From assembly GCF_001746295.1 (NCBI RefSeq), contig NZ_MJAH01000006.1, forward strand, positions 427,053 through 491,052: a stretch of 64,000 nucleotides of DNA, read 5' to 3'. The notes under the pieces are model-generated. The model saw nothing but the letters and a program-made list of their open reading frames with translations, made no database searches and had not been told where the DNA came from. This document shows, piece after piece, positions 52,077 to 60,058 of the stretch; the first letter of the stretch is position 1; every line of letters starts with the position of its first letter. This DNA is from Streptomyces sp. LUP47B. GTDB taxonomy: Bacteria; Actinomycetota; Actinomycetes; Streptomycetales; Streptomycetaceae. The position numbers were made by a program, and so were the translations under genes.

Positions 52077-52451
52077 TCAGGCCGACTTGCGGCTGTCCCG
52101 GGGATGAACAGCGATGTTCATCGCGCCGGAACGCAGAACCGCCAGACGCTCCTCAAGGACCTCTTCGAGTTCCTCTCGGGTGCGTCGCTCCATCAGCATG
52201 TCCCAATGCGTACGCGCGGGCTTGGCCTTCTTTTCCTCAGGGCCGTCGCCGTCCACGAGGAGTGCCTGCGCCCCGCAGACCTTGCACTCCCACTCCGGCG
52301 GGATCTCCGCCTCGACCGAGAAGGGCATCTCAAAGCGATGTCCCTTCTCGCATGCGTACTCCACGGCCTGGCGCGGGGCCAGGTCGATGCCGCGGTCCGT
52401 CTCGTAGCTGGTCACCACGAGGCGCGTGCCGCGAAGAGCTCGCTCACTCAT
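52077..52451 (-). CDS. rbpA: RNA polymerase-binding protein RbpA
   Basis: The 124-residue actinobacterial factor binds the principal sigma factor and RNA polymerase, stabilises the open complex and raises tolerance to rifampicin and disulphide stress. It has an N-terminal tail, a core with CEKGH and CKVCGAQ cysteines, a basic linker and the sigma-interaction helix THWDMLMERRTREELEEVL. The upstream region contains a clear sigma-R promoter, as known for S. coelicolor rbpA. Confidence 0.97.
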   Translation of the reverse strand: MSERALRGTRLVVTSYETDRGIDLAPRQAVEYACEKGHRFEMPFSVEAEIPPEWECKVCGAQALLVDGDGPEEKKAKPARTHWDMLMERRTREELEEVLEERLAVLRSGAMNIAVHPRDSRKSA

Positions 52452-52512
52452 GAATCGTGCCTCCCGGGCTTGTCGCCCACAGGACAGGTGTCGCTGTCGT
52501 CGTCATACCGGT

Positions 52513-52540
52513 CAACGTCCGGTCGGCGGTAAAGATTCCC
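52513..52540 (-). promoter_or_regulatory. Sigma-R type promoter of rbpA
   Basis: GGGAAT (52540-52535), exactly 18 nt and GTTG (52516-52513) match the GGGAAT-N18-GTT consensus of the thiol-stress sigma factor SigR. The 5 prime leader would be about 55 nt. Confidence 0.85.
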
Positions 52541-52719
52541 GTTCCGGGTCCCGTCCCGGGCAATGCATCGCCGTCGTAGCCGCCCCTTGTTGTACCCACC
52601 AGCGCCCGGTTTGTCACATCTGCTAGCAGATGTCACCCAGCGTTTCGGCATCTTTGACGCGCAGTAACGGTACGCCTGGCAGGCCAAACGCGTACACTAC
52701 AGCGCTTTGGTGTTGAACG

Positions 52720-54075
52720 CTAAATCCTTTCGGGTACCGGGTTGCCCGCGTCGCTGATCGCCCGCCGCACCGGGACCCGCGCGAGCAGGGCGAATCCGAT
52801 GACGAAGAAGGCCACCAGCGAGATGATCGCGTCCCGATAACTTCCCGTTACCTGGTAAGTGATCCCGAACAGGAGCGGGCCCAGCCAGCTCATGCCGCGG
52901 TCGCTCATCTCGTACGCCGAGAAGTATTCGGCCTCCTTGCCCGGCGGGACGAGATGCGAGAACAGGGAGCGGGACAGGGCCTGGCTGCCGCCGAGGACGA
53001 GTCCGATGCCGGAAGCCAGTACGAAGAACCACACGGGTGCGCCGGCGGGCAGGAAGTATCCCGCGCCCAGGATCACCGCCCAGGCGACCAGGGATCCGAG
53101 AATCGTGCGCTTGGCCCCGTAGGTCCGGGCGAGCCGGCCGAGCGCCAGCGCCCCCGCCACCGCGAGCACCTGGACCAGGAGCACGGCCGCGATGAGCGTC
53201 GACTGACCGAGCCCCAGCTCTTCCGAGCCGTAGACCGACGCCTGGGAGATCACCGTCTGGATGCCGTCGTTGTAGACGAGGTACGCGAGCAGGAAGGCGA
53301 GGGTGAGCGGGTGGCGGCGCATGCCGCGGACGGTGGCCGCGAGCTGCCGGAAGCCGGGTGCCGTCGCTTCCGCCGGTCCTTCTTCGAGGGAGCGGCGATC
53401 CCGCAGCCGGCGTAGCGGAATCAACGCGAAGGCGCCCCACCACAGCCCGGCCGAGGCCAGACAGATGCGGACCGCGGCGCCCTCGGAGAGGCCGAAGGAG
53501 TCGTGGCCCGTGTAGAGAACGAGGTTCGCGACCAGGACCAGGGCGCCCGCCGCGTAGCCGAAGGCCCAGCCCTTGGAGGAGACGGCGTCGCGTTCCTCCG
53601 GCGGGGCGATCTGAGGGAGGTAGGAGTTGTAGAGCATGGCGCCGACGGCGGCCGCGGCGTTCGCGACGACCAGCAGGACCCCGCCGAGGAGATACCGGTC
53701 GCCGCCCAGGAAGAACATGCCGGTCGTCGCGGCGGCCCCGGTGTAGGTGGCGGCCGCCAGGAGGGGCTTCTTACGGCCGCCGCGGTCGGCGGCAGCCCCC
53801 ACCAGGGGCATCACCAGCACGGCCACGATCACCGACAGGGACACCGAGTAGGCGAAGAAGGAGCCTGCCCGCACCGGGATGCCCAGGGGGTGGACGTATC
53901 CCTCCGCGTCCGCCGCGTGCTTGGCGACCGACGTCAGATAAGGGCCCAGGAACACGGTCAGCACACTCGTCGAGTAGACGGAGCACGCCCAGTCGTAGAA
54001 GTACCAGCCGCGTTGCTCACGCCGCCGTTCGGCGGTCTCGTCCGCCGAGCCCGCCCGCACGGTGTCGGTGCCCAC
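52720..54075 (-). CDS. MFS transporter of the Atg22-like branch
   Basis: The 451-residue membrane protein begins with WYFYDWACSVYSTSVLTVFLGPYL, typical of the vacuole-effluxer (Atg22/UMF1) branch of MFS. It has motif A AADRGGRKKPLLAA and 12 helices. Yeast Atg22 exports amino acids from the vacuole. Bacterial members have no settled substrate. The GTG start gives a short hydrophilic tail. It lies 54 bp after the glycerophosphodiesterase gene and may be in one transcript with it. Confidence 0.85.
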   Translation of the reverse strand: MGTDTVRAGSADETAERRREQRGWYFYDWACSVYSTSVLTVFLGPYLTSVAKHAADAEGYVHPLGIPVRAGSFFAYSVSLSVIVAVLVMPLVGAAADRGGRKKPLLAAATYTGAAATTGMFFLGGDRYLLGGVLLVVANAAAAVGAMLYNSYLPQIAPPEERDAVSSKGWAFGYAAGALVLVANLVLYTGHDSFGLSEGAAVRICLASAGLWWGAFALIPLRRLRDRRSLEEGPAEATAPGFRQLAATVRGMRRHPLTLAFLLAYLVYNDGIQTVISQASVYGSEELGLGQSTLIAAVLLVQVLAVAGALALGRLARTYGAKRTILGSLVAWAVILGAGYFLPAGAPVWFFVLASGIGLVLGGSQALSRSLFSHLVPPGKEAEYFSAYEMSDRGMSWLGPLLFGITYQVTGSYRDAIISLVAFFVIGFALLARVPVRRAISDAGNPVPERI

Positions 54076-54129
54076 CCGTGCCCTCGCTTCCCCGTGAAGG
54101 TGCCGTGCGCGGCCCGGGGACGGGACGGG

Positions 54130-54897
54130 TCAGACCCAGGCGCCCCGCTCCTCCATGACCTTGCGCAGTGTGTCGATGTGATCGGTCATGATGCCATCGA
54201 CGCCCAGGTCCAGAAGCCGGTGCATGCGATCGGGTTCGTTGATGGTCCACACGTGCACCTGCAGCCCGCGCGCGTGGGCTGCGCGCACGAAGCGGTGGTC
54301 GACCACCTGGATGCCGGACTGGGACTCCGGCACCTGGGCGGCGACGGCCGAGCGGCGCAGCGCCGCCGGGACTCCCCACGAGCGCAGCCGCAGGTTCAGC
54401 ACACCCCGGGTGCCGTACGACGTCGCCAGGCGCGGTCCGGCCAGCCGCTGGGCGCGCATCACCCGCGCCTCGGAGAACGAGCCGGCGCAGACGCGGTCCC
54501 AGGCGCCGGTGCGCTCGACGAGGTCCAGGAACGGCTGGAGCGCGGGCCCGGCCTTGATGTCGACGTTCCAGCGGGCCTCGGGGAAGGTCTCCAGGAGCTC
54601 CTCGAACAGCGGCACCGGTTCCTTGCCCGCCACGCGCGCGTGCCGTACGTCCGCCCAGGGCAGGTCGGCTATCCGGCCCGCCCCGTCGGTCACCCGGTCC
54701 AGGGTCGCGTCGTGGAAGGCGACCAGCTTGCCGTCCGCGGTGGCGTGGACGTCGGTCTCCAGATACCGGTAGCCCGCCTCGACCGCCCGCCGGAACTGGA
54801 AGGCGGTGTTCTCCAGGCCGTCCGCCGCCCCGCCTCGGTGGGCGAAGGGAATGGGGCCGGGATGGTCGAGGTAGGGGTGGCGTATCCGCGAGGTCAC
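54130..54897 (-). CDS. Glycerophosphodiester phosphodiesterase
   Basis: The 255-residue TIM-barrel enzyme splits glycerophosphodiesters into glycerol-3-phosphate and an alcohol. FAHRGGAADGLENT carries the first catalytic histidine, LETDVHATADGKLVAFHD carries the metal acids and second histidine, and VHVWTINEPDRMHRLL follows. No signal peptide is seen, so it is cytosolic. The GTG start overlaps the stop of the upstream membrane-protein gene (GTGA), indicating coupling. Confidence 0.9.
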   Translation of the reverse strand: MTSRIRHPYLDHPGPIPFAHRGGAADGLENTAFQFRRAVEAGYRYLETDVHATADGKLVAFHDATLDRVTDGAGRIADLPWADVRHARVAGKEPVPLFEELLETFPEARWNVDIKAGPALQPFLDLVERTGAWDRVCAGSFSEARVMRAQRLAGPRLATSYGTRGVLNLRLRSWGVPAALRRSAVAAQVPESQSGIQVVDHRFVRAAHARGLQVHVWTINEPDRMHRLLDLGVDGIMTDHIDTLRKVMEERGAWV

Positions 54898-55547
54898 GGA
54901 CGCAGTATCGCTCCCCGCGGTTGCCCGGTGGCAACGACCGTGCTGCCGTCGGATGCCGGGGGGACGGCGAACACCCGCAGGAAGAGCTGGGCGAGCGGGC
55001 CGATGGACACCGCGTAGAGGACGGTTCCGATGCCGATGGTGCCGCCGAGGACGAATCCCGTGATCACGACGGCCACTTCGACCGCGGTCCGCATCAGCCG
55101 GATCGAGCGTCCCGTCCGCCGGTGCAGCCCGGTCATGAGACCGTCCCTGGGGCCAGGACCGAAGTGGGCGGCGATGTAGAGGCCGGTGGCCACGCCGTTG
55201 AGGACGATGCCGGCCAGCAGCAGGGGGATCCGTACGGCGAGACCGTGCATCTCGGGGACCACGGCGAGGGTGGCGTCCATGGCGATGCCGACCACGAAGA
55301 CGTTGGAGACCGTGCCGAGGCCCGGCCGCTGACGCAACGGGATCCACAGGAGCAGTACCGCCGCGCCCACGATGATCGACACGACACCGATGGACAGGCC
55401 CGTCAGCTCGGCGAGGCCCTGGTGCAGCACGCCCCAGGGCTCCAGGCCCAGGCCCGCCTCGACGAGCAGCGCCGAGCTTGCCCCGTAGAGGGCGAGTCCG
55501 ACGTACAGCTGGATCAACCGTCTTCCGAGACGGCTCTGCGTGGACAA
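54894..55547 (-). CDS. YczE/YitT-type integral membrane protein
   Basis: The 217-residue membrane protein has five to six helices. GPGPRDGLMTGLHRRTG and GLGLEPWGVLHQGL are characteristic of YczE. The TTG at 55547 is chosen because GGGGGA lies 6 nt upstream and the length then fits the family. An ATG at 55583 is the alternative. It is divergent from a MocR-type regulator. This YczE-MocR (YczR) pairing is widespread in bacteria. The function is unknown. Confidence 0.82.
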   Translation of the reverse strand: MSTQSRLGRRLIQLYVGLALYGASSALLVEAGLGLEPWGVLHQGLAELTGLSIGVVSIIVGAAVLLLWIPLRQRPGLGTVSNVFVVGIAMDATLAVVPEMHGLAVRIPLLLAGIVLNGVATGLYIAAHFGPGPRDGLMTGLHRRTGRSIRLMRTAVEVAVVITGFVLGGTIGIGTVLYAVSIGPLAQLFLRVFAVPPASDGSTVVATGQPRGAILRP

Positions 55548-55575
55548 GGCGGGTCCCCCTGTGGTGGTAGTGGCC

Positions 55576-55608
55576 TGACACATGACACCCTGTGGCTTGG
55601 GATGACAC
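55576..55608. promoter_or_regulatory. Direct repeats, probable MocR operator
   Basis: TGACAC occurs at 55576, 55583 and 55603. The last two are within ATGACAC words spaced 20 bp apart, about two DNA turns. MocR proteins typically bind direct repeats near divergent promoters, and the MocR gene starts 40 bp to the right. Confidence 0.5.
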
Positions 55609-55647
55609 GCCATCCATGGCCAATTCGGGGAAGGTGGACTGATTTCA

Positions 55648-57147
55648 GTGGCGCAGTGGACCTCGGCGGTGGGTGCGGCGCAGCTCGCCCGGCTGCTCAA
55701 CTCCCAGCAGGACCGTCCGGCGGGCGCCGGCACGCGCCGCCCGCCGGCCTACCGCGCGCTCGCCGACGGTGTCCGCCTGCTGGTCCTGGAGGGCCGGGTT
55801 CCGGTGGCCGCCCGGCTGCCCGCGGAACGCGAGCTGGCCCTCTCCCTGTCCGTCAGCCGTACGACCGTGGCGGCGGCCTACGAGGCGCTGCGGGCCGAGG
55901 GTTTCCTGGAGTCCCGGCGTGGTGCGGGTAGTTGGACGGCGGTCCCGGCCGGCAATCCGCTCCCGGCACGCGGTCTCGAACCCCTTCCGCCGGAGGCACT
56001 CGGCTCGATGATCGACCTGGGCTGCGCGGCCCTGCCCGCGCCGGAGCCGTGGCTGACGCGGGCGGTGCAGGGGGCCCTGGAGGAACTGCCGCCGTACGCC
56101 CACACGCACGGCGACTACCCGGCCGGTCTTCCGGCCCTGCGGACGATGATCGCCGAGCGGTACACCGCGCGCGGAATACCGACGATGCCCGAGCAGATCA
56201 TGGTCACCACCGGGGCGATGGGCGCGATCGACGCGATCTGTCATCTGTTCGGGGGCCGGGGCGAGCGCATCGCGGTGGAGTCCCCGTCCTACGCCAACAT
56301 CCTTCAGCTGATGCGGGAGGCGGGCGCCCGGCTCGTGCCCGTCGCGATGGCGGAGGGGCTGACCGGCTGGGACGTGGACCGCTGGCGGCAGGTGCTGCGG
56401 GACGCGGCGCCGCGGATCGCCTACGTCGTTGCCGACTTCCACAATCCGACCGGTGCGCTTGCCGACGAGGACCAGCGGCGGCGGCTGGTGGAGGCGGCGA
56501 GGTCCGCCGGGACCGTGCTGGTGGCCGACGAGACGATGACCGAGCTGTGGCTGGACGAGGACGTCTCGATGCCGCGGCAGGTGTGCGCGTTCGACCCGGC
56601 CGGCTCGACCGTGGTCACCGTCGGCTCCGCCAGCAAGGCGTTCTGGGCGGGGATGCGGATCGGGTGGGTGCGGGCGGCGCCGGACGTGATCCGCAGCCTG
56701 GTCGCCGCGCGAGCCTATGCCGACCTGGGTACGCCCGTGCTGGAGCAACTGGCCGTGAACTGGCTGTTCAGCACCGGAGGGTGGGAGCAGGCCGTGGAAC
56801 TGCGGCGTCAACAGGCCCGGGAGAACCGGGACGCGCTGGTGGCGGCGCTGCGCAAGGAGCTGCCGTCGTGGGAGTTCGAGGTGCCGCAGGGTGGCCTGAC
56901 GCTGTGGGTGCGGGCCGGGGGGCTGTCCGGCTCGCGACTGGCGGAAGTGGGCGAGCGAGTGGGTGTACGCGTGCCGTCGGGACCGCGGTTCGGGGTCGAC
57001 GGCGCCTTCGAGGGCTATGTGCGACTGCCGTTCACCGTCGGGGGAGCGGTGGCCGACGAGGCCGCGGCGCGGCTGGCCGCGGCGGCGCGGGTGGTGGAGA
57101 GCGGCGGGTCCGGGGGCGGGGAGGCGCCGCGTACGTTCGTCGCGTGA
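55648..57147 (+). CDS. MocR-type regulator (GntR helix-turn-helix plus aminotransferase domain)
   Basis: The 499-residue protein has an N-terminal GntR winged helix (about 35-100, RLPAERELALSLSVSRTTVAAAYEAL). A fold-type I aminotransferase domain follows, with the pyridoxal phosphate lysine near Lys330 (VGSASKAFWAGMRIGW). Such regulators sense PLP or an amino compound. The divergent YczE-like membrane gene is its probable target. The MocR-YczE pairing defines the YczR group. Confidence 0.92.
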   Translation: MAQWTSAVGAAQLARLLNSQQDRPAGAGTRRPPAYRALADGVRLLVLEGRVPVAARLPAERELALSLSVSRTTVAAAYEALRAEGFLESRRGAGSWTAVPAGNPLPARGLEPLPPEALGSMIDLGCAALPAPEPWLTRAVQGALEELPPYAHTHGDYPAGLPALRTMIAERYTARGIPTMPEQIMVTTGAMGAIDAICHLFGGRGERIAVESPSYANILQLMREAGARLVPVAMAEGLTGWDVDRWRQVLRDAAPRIAYVVADFHNPTGALADEDQRRRLVEAARSAGTVLVADETMTELWLDEDVSMPRQVCAFDPAGSTVVTVGSASKAFWAGMRIGWVRAAPDVIRSLVAARAYADLGTPVLEQLAVNWLFSTGGWEQAVELRRQQARENRDALVAALRKELPSWEFEVPQGGLTLWVRAGGLSGSRLAEVGERVGVRVPSGPRFGVDGAFEGYVRLPFTVGGAVADEAAARLAAAARVVESGGSGGGEAPRTFVA

Positions 57148-57216
57148 GCGGAGCGGGCGGCTGTCGGAGTGGCCGCAGCCTCGGCACTGTGCGACTGACG
57201 GCAACTGCAGCTCCTC

Positions 57217-57249
57217 AGGGGCGCGGGGAACTGCGCGATCAGCCCCCAC
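57217..57249. repeat. Second copy of the dispersed GC-rich repeat
   Basis: AGGGGCGCGGGGAACTGCGC and the following bases match positions 36135-36167 at 31 of 33 positions. Here the opposite arm is missing, so it is a half element in the convergent MocR/sffA gap (57148-57279). Confidence 0.8.
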
Positions 57250-57279
57250 GCACCCGCAGCCGCCCGACAACTGCTGGGG

Positions 57280-58914
57280 TCACGGTGCTTCCGCGGCCAC
57301 CACTTCCGGCTCCGCTTTCGAGAGGACCGGCACTGCTTCCGAGGGGGCCGCTTCCGGCTCGGCTTCCGGCTCCGCTTCCGCGGGGACCGTCTCCCCGTCG
57401 GCCGGAGTCGTCCGCGCCGGCAACAGCGCCAGCACCGCCTGCCGGTCCGCCTCGCTCGTCGCCTCGTCGTACGGGTCCGGGGTCGCCGGCACCTGGAGAC
57501 GATGGACCGGCCCCGTTCCCAGCCGGGCGTACCCGCGGCCGGGCGGGACCTGCGCCGCCGGGGTCGTGTGCGGGAGCGCCCCCAGGACCGTCTCCAGCTG
57601 GTCCGGCGTCGCCGGGCCCAGCACGACACGCGCGCGCGTGTGCTGGCGTACCGGATCGCTCAACGCCTCCGCGCTGTCGAACTGGTCGGCCACCACCACC
57701 GTGACATTCGCCGCACGACCGTGCCGAAGGGGGACCTGGAGCAGGGACTGCGGATCCTTGCGGCCGTCCGCGGCGGCCAGGTGGGTGAAGGCGCTCGGGC
57801 GGTCGAGGAGGATCCACAGCGGGCGCTTGGTGTCCTCCGGCGAGGACCGGCCCGCCTGACGGGCCCGGTTGGTCTCGATGAGACGGCGCTCCGTCTCGGT
57901 CGCCGCCCATTCCAGGCTCGCCAGTGCTCCCGCCAGCCCGCACTCGACCGCGAGGACCCCGTCCCGCCCGGTCAGGCACGCGTACTCGTCGGTGCCGCTG
58001 CCCTCGACGATGACGACATCGCCGTACTGAAGGGCCTGGAGCGCGATCGAGCGCAGCAGGGTCGAGGTGCCGCTGCCCGGCTGGCCCATGACCAGCAGGT
58101 GCGGCTCGGTGGAGCGGATGCCGGTGCGCCAGACGACCGGCGGGACGTCGCGCTGTCCGTCGCCGAAGCCCAGCGGCAGGGTGCGCTGGACCTGCGTGGG
58201 ATCGGTGAAGCCGAGGAGCGTCTCGCCAGGGGCGGTGACGAAACGCTGGGCGGCGATGTCGGTGGGCAGCGGGGCGAGGACGGTGACCGTCAGCTGGTTG
58301 CCCTCCTCGTCCCAGGTGAAGTGGTACTCGCGGCCGCGGCCCGATTTGGCGTGCAGCAGCTGCTCGACGCGGGCCCGGGCCTCGGCATCGCCGTCGGCGA
58401 AGTACGCCGGGTAGCGGATCTGCAGGTGGGTGATGCGACCGGTGCCGTCGAAGTCGTACGCGGGGAAGGCCTTCTCCCACTCGCCGCCGTGCGCGTACAG
58501 CGGGGCTGGATCCTCGGCCGCCCAGAAGTAGGGGACGAGCGCTTCGTACAGCGACTGCAGGCGCTGTGTCTGCGACTCGTCGGGTCCTTCCGGCTTCGAC
58601 GGCCCGCGGTCCCGGCCCTGCCAGGCCGCCGCCGCCATCAGGCTGATGACGGCGAGCAGCGGACCGTACGGAACGAGCGCCACGACCAGGACCACCGAGG
58701 CCACCAGGAAAAGCAGCGGGCCGCGCCTGTCCTTGGGGGCCTCGACCCACTTGCGCCGCCCGGCCGAGGCCAGCCGGCGCAGACCGCGTGTCATCGTGAT
58801 CAGCGGGTGGAGGACGTCGGTGGCGCTGTCGGCCGCCGTCCGGGCCAGCTCCCGGCTCCGGGCGATCTGCGCGCTGCCTGTGCTCAGGATGCGGGGGAGG
58901 GGGCGGCGGGCCAC
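57280..58914 (-). CDS. sffA: SpoIIIE/FtsK-like septal protein SffA with degenerate Walker motifs
   Basis: The 544-residue protein has an N-terminal basic region, one or two membrane helices (about 67-95) and an FtsK-like ATPase-fold domain (about 240-490). The P-loop reads GQPGSGTSTLL: the invariant lysine is threonine at about 283. The Walker B region reads WILLDRP instead of a D-E pair. In S. coelicolor SffA is targeted to sporulation septa by SmeA and assists chromosome segregation. Here ATP hydrolysis may be impaired or absent. The C-terminus is a Glu-Ala-Pro-rich tail. AGGAG precedes the GTG. Confidence 0.85.
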   Translation of the reverse strand: MARRPLPRILSTGSAQIARSRELARTAADSATDVLHPLITMTRGLRRLASAGRRKWVEAPKDRRGPLLFLVASVVLVVALVPYGPLLAVISLMAAAAWQGRDRGPSKPEGPDESQTQRLQSLYEALVPYFWAAEDPAPLYAHGGEWEKAFPAYDFDGTGRITHLQIRYPAYFADGDAEARARVEQLLHAKSGRGREYHFTWDEEGNQLTVTVLAPLPTDIAAQRFVTAPGETLLGFTDPTQVQRTLPLGFGDGQRDVPPVVWRTGIRSTEPHLLVMGQPGSGTSTLLRSIALQALQYGDVVIVEGSGTDEYACLTGRDGVLAVECGLAGALASLEWAATETERRLIETNRARQAGRSSPEDTKRPLWILLDRPSAFTHLAAADGRKDPQSLLQVPLRHGRAANVTVVVADQFDSAEALSDPVRQHTRARVVLGPATPDQLETVLGALPHTTPAAQVPPGRGYARLGTGPVHRLQVPATPDPYDEATSEADRQAVLALLPARTTPADGETVPAEAEPEAEPEAAPSEAVPVLSKAEPEVVAAEAP

Positions 58915-58954
58915 TGCTGTCTCCTGGAGGTGCGTACGGACGGGAGGGGCGGCG

Positions 58955-59149
58955 TCAGAACTTGATGCCGCCGAGGAGGCTCGCCAGGCTCTCGCCGCCG
59001 GCCTTGATGCTCGGGGCGATGGCGGTGCTGGCCAGGTAGAAGCCGAACAACGCCGAGATCAGGGCGTGCGAGGCCTTGAGCCCGTCCTTGCGGAAGAAGA
59101 TGAAGACGACGATGCCGAGCAGTACGACGCCGGAGATGGAGAGGATCAT
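58955..59149 (-). CDS. smeA: Small sporulation membrane protein SmeA
   Basis: The 64-residue protein has two hydrophobic helices (ILSISGVVLLGIVVFIFF and SALFGFYLASTAIAPSI) around a short basic loop. Size, topology and position before sffA match SmeA of S. coelicolor, which directs SffA to sporulation septa. AGGAGC lies 7 nt before the ATG at 59149. A longer frame begins at 59302 but lacks a site. A promoter-like TTGCAC/CATGCT pair lies upstream. Confidence 0.88.
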   Translation of the reverse strand: MILSISGVVLLGIVVFIFFRKDGLKASHALISALFGFYLASTAIAPSIKAGGESLASLLGGIKF

Positions 59150-59365
59150 TTGGTGCTCCTGGTTCGTGGGGACAGTCACCATGAGTACTTCCAGGATCAC
59201 AGCATGTATCCATACGACAAAAGGTGCAAATGGTTGAATTTCCGGGGTTTTCACTTGGTTGGCAGAGTCGGGGTGATCCTTACGTCCGGCACTTCGGGTC
59301 ATCTCCCGCGCGAGCCAGTACGCTGGCGATTCACCTGAACGGTTGTATGAGAGGCGGACCGGCCG

Positions 59366-59758
59366 ATGACTGAAGCCCCCGACCCCGAGGTCGTGGAGCT
59401 GGCGACCAAGATCTTCGATCTGGCCCGGCAGGGACAGACCGAGGCGCTCGTGGCGTACGTCGACGCGGGTGTTCCGGCAGGCCTCACCAACGACCGCGGG
59501 GACTCACTCGTGATGCTCGCCGCCTACCACGGTCACGCTAACGCGGTACGTGCGCTCGTCGCCCGTGGGGCGGCGGCCGGCGGCGTCAACGACCGAGGGC
59601 AGACGCCCCTCGCCGGGGCTGTCTTCAAGGGCTCCACGGACGTCATCAAGGCTCTGCTGGAGGGCGGCGCCGACCCGGCCGAGGGCACCCCCTCGGCCCT
59701 CGACACGGCCCGGATGTTCGGCAGGGCGGAACTGCTCGAATTGTTCGCCGCACACTGA
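59366..59758 (+). CDS. Small ankyrin-repeat protein
   Basis: The 130-residue protein consists of about three ankyrin repeats (GDSLVMLAAYHGHANAVRALVARG, GQTPLAGAVFKGSTDVIKALLEGG, then a shorter third). It is a protein-binding module with no catalytic part. No signal peptide is present. The partner is unknown. The gene is divergent from smeA and 200 bp from it. GAGAGGCGG precedes the ATG. Confidence 0.87.
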   Translation: MTEAPDPEVVELATKIFDLARQGQTEALVAYVDAGVPAGLTNDRGDSLVMLAAYHGHANAVRALVARGAAAGGVNDRGQTPLAGAVFKGSTDVIKALLEGGADPAEGTPSALDTARMFGRAELLELFAAH

Positions 59759-59904
59759 TACGTATGTTCTGACCAGCGAAAACACAGATAACGGGGGAGG
59801 CGGTACAGGGCCGCCGAAATTTCGGTCGCGGCAGACTCAAGTGCCGAGTCATCATGACGTCGTGGTTCACGGACGTGATGGCAGGGCAGGTGATGCCGCA
59901 CCGC

Positions 59905-59925
59905 GCGGACCGTGATGCGGTCCGC
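59905..59925 (+). promoter_or_regulatory. Hairpin in the leader before the 19-codon ORF and HEAT gene
   Basis: GCGGACCG-TGATG-CGGTCCGC forms a perfect 8-bp stem. It lies 28 nt before the small ORF at 59954. The gap 59759-60058 otherwise holds that ORF and a 62-codon frame without a ribosome site. Confidence 0.45.
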
Positions 59926-59953
59926 ATGGGCCACCGACGAGAGGCAGAGGAAG

Positions 59954-60013
59954 ATGGCTTACAGCAAGCAGGAAACGGCGGGCGCCCCGACGTGTTGTCA
60001 CGCGGCCAGGTAA
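59954..60013 (+). CDS. Possible 19-residue leader or small peptide with a Cys-Cys-His end
   Basis: ATG to TAA encodes a peptide starting MAYSKQETAGAP and ending TCCHAAR. GAGG at 59941-59944 lies 9 nt upstream. It ends 45 nt before the HEAT-repeat gene and follows a hairpin. Short cysteine-rich leaders control downstream genes by ribosome stalling in Actinobacteria, so such a role is possible. Chance is also possible for an ORF this short. Confidence 0.4.
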   Translation: MAYSKQETAGAPTCCHAAR

Positions 60014-60058
60014 TGCAGGTCCCCGGTTGCGTCGACGCTTGATGTGAGGCTGTTTCCC

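Noticed and set aside
59854..60042. 62-codon forward frame before the HEAT gene
   Set aside because: There is no ribosome site and the composition is unremarkable; the overlapping 19-codon frame has better signals.
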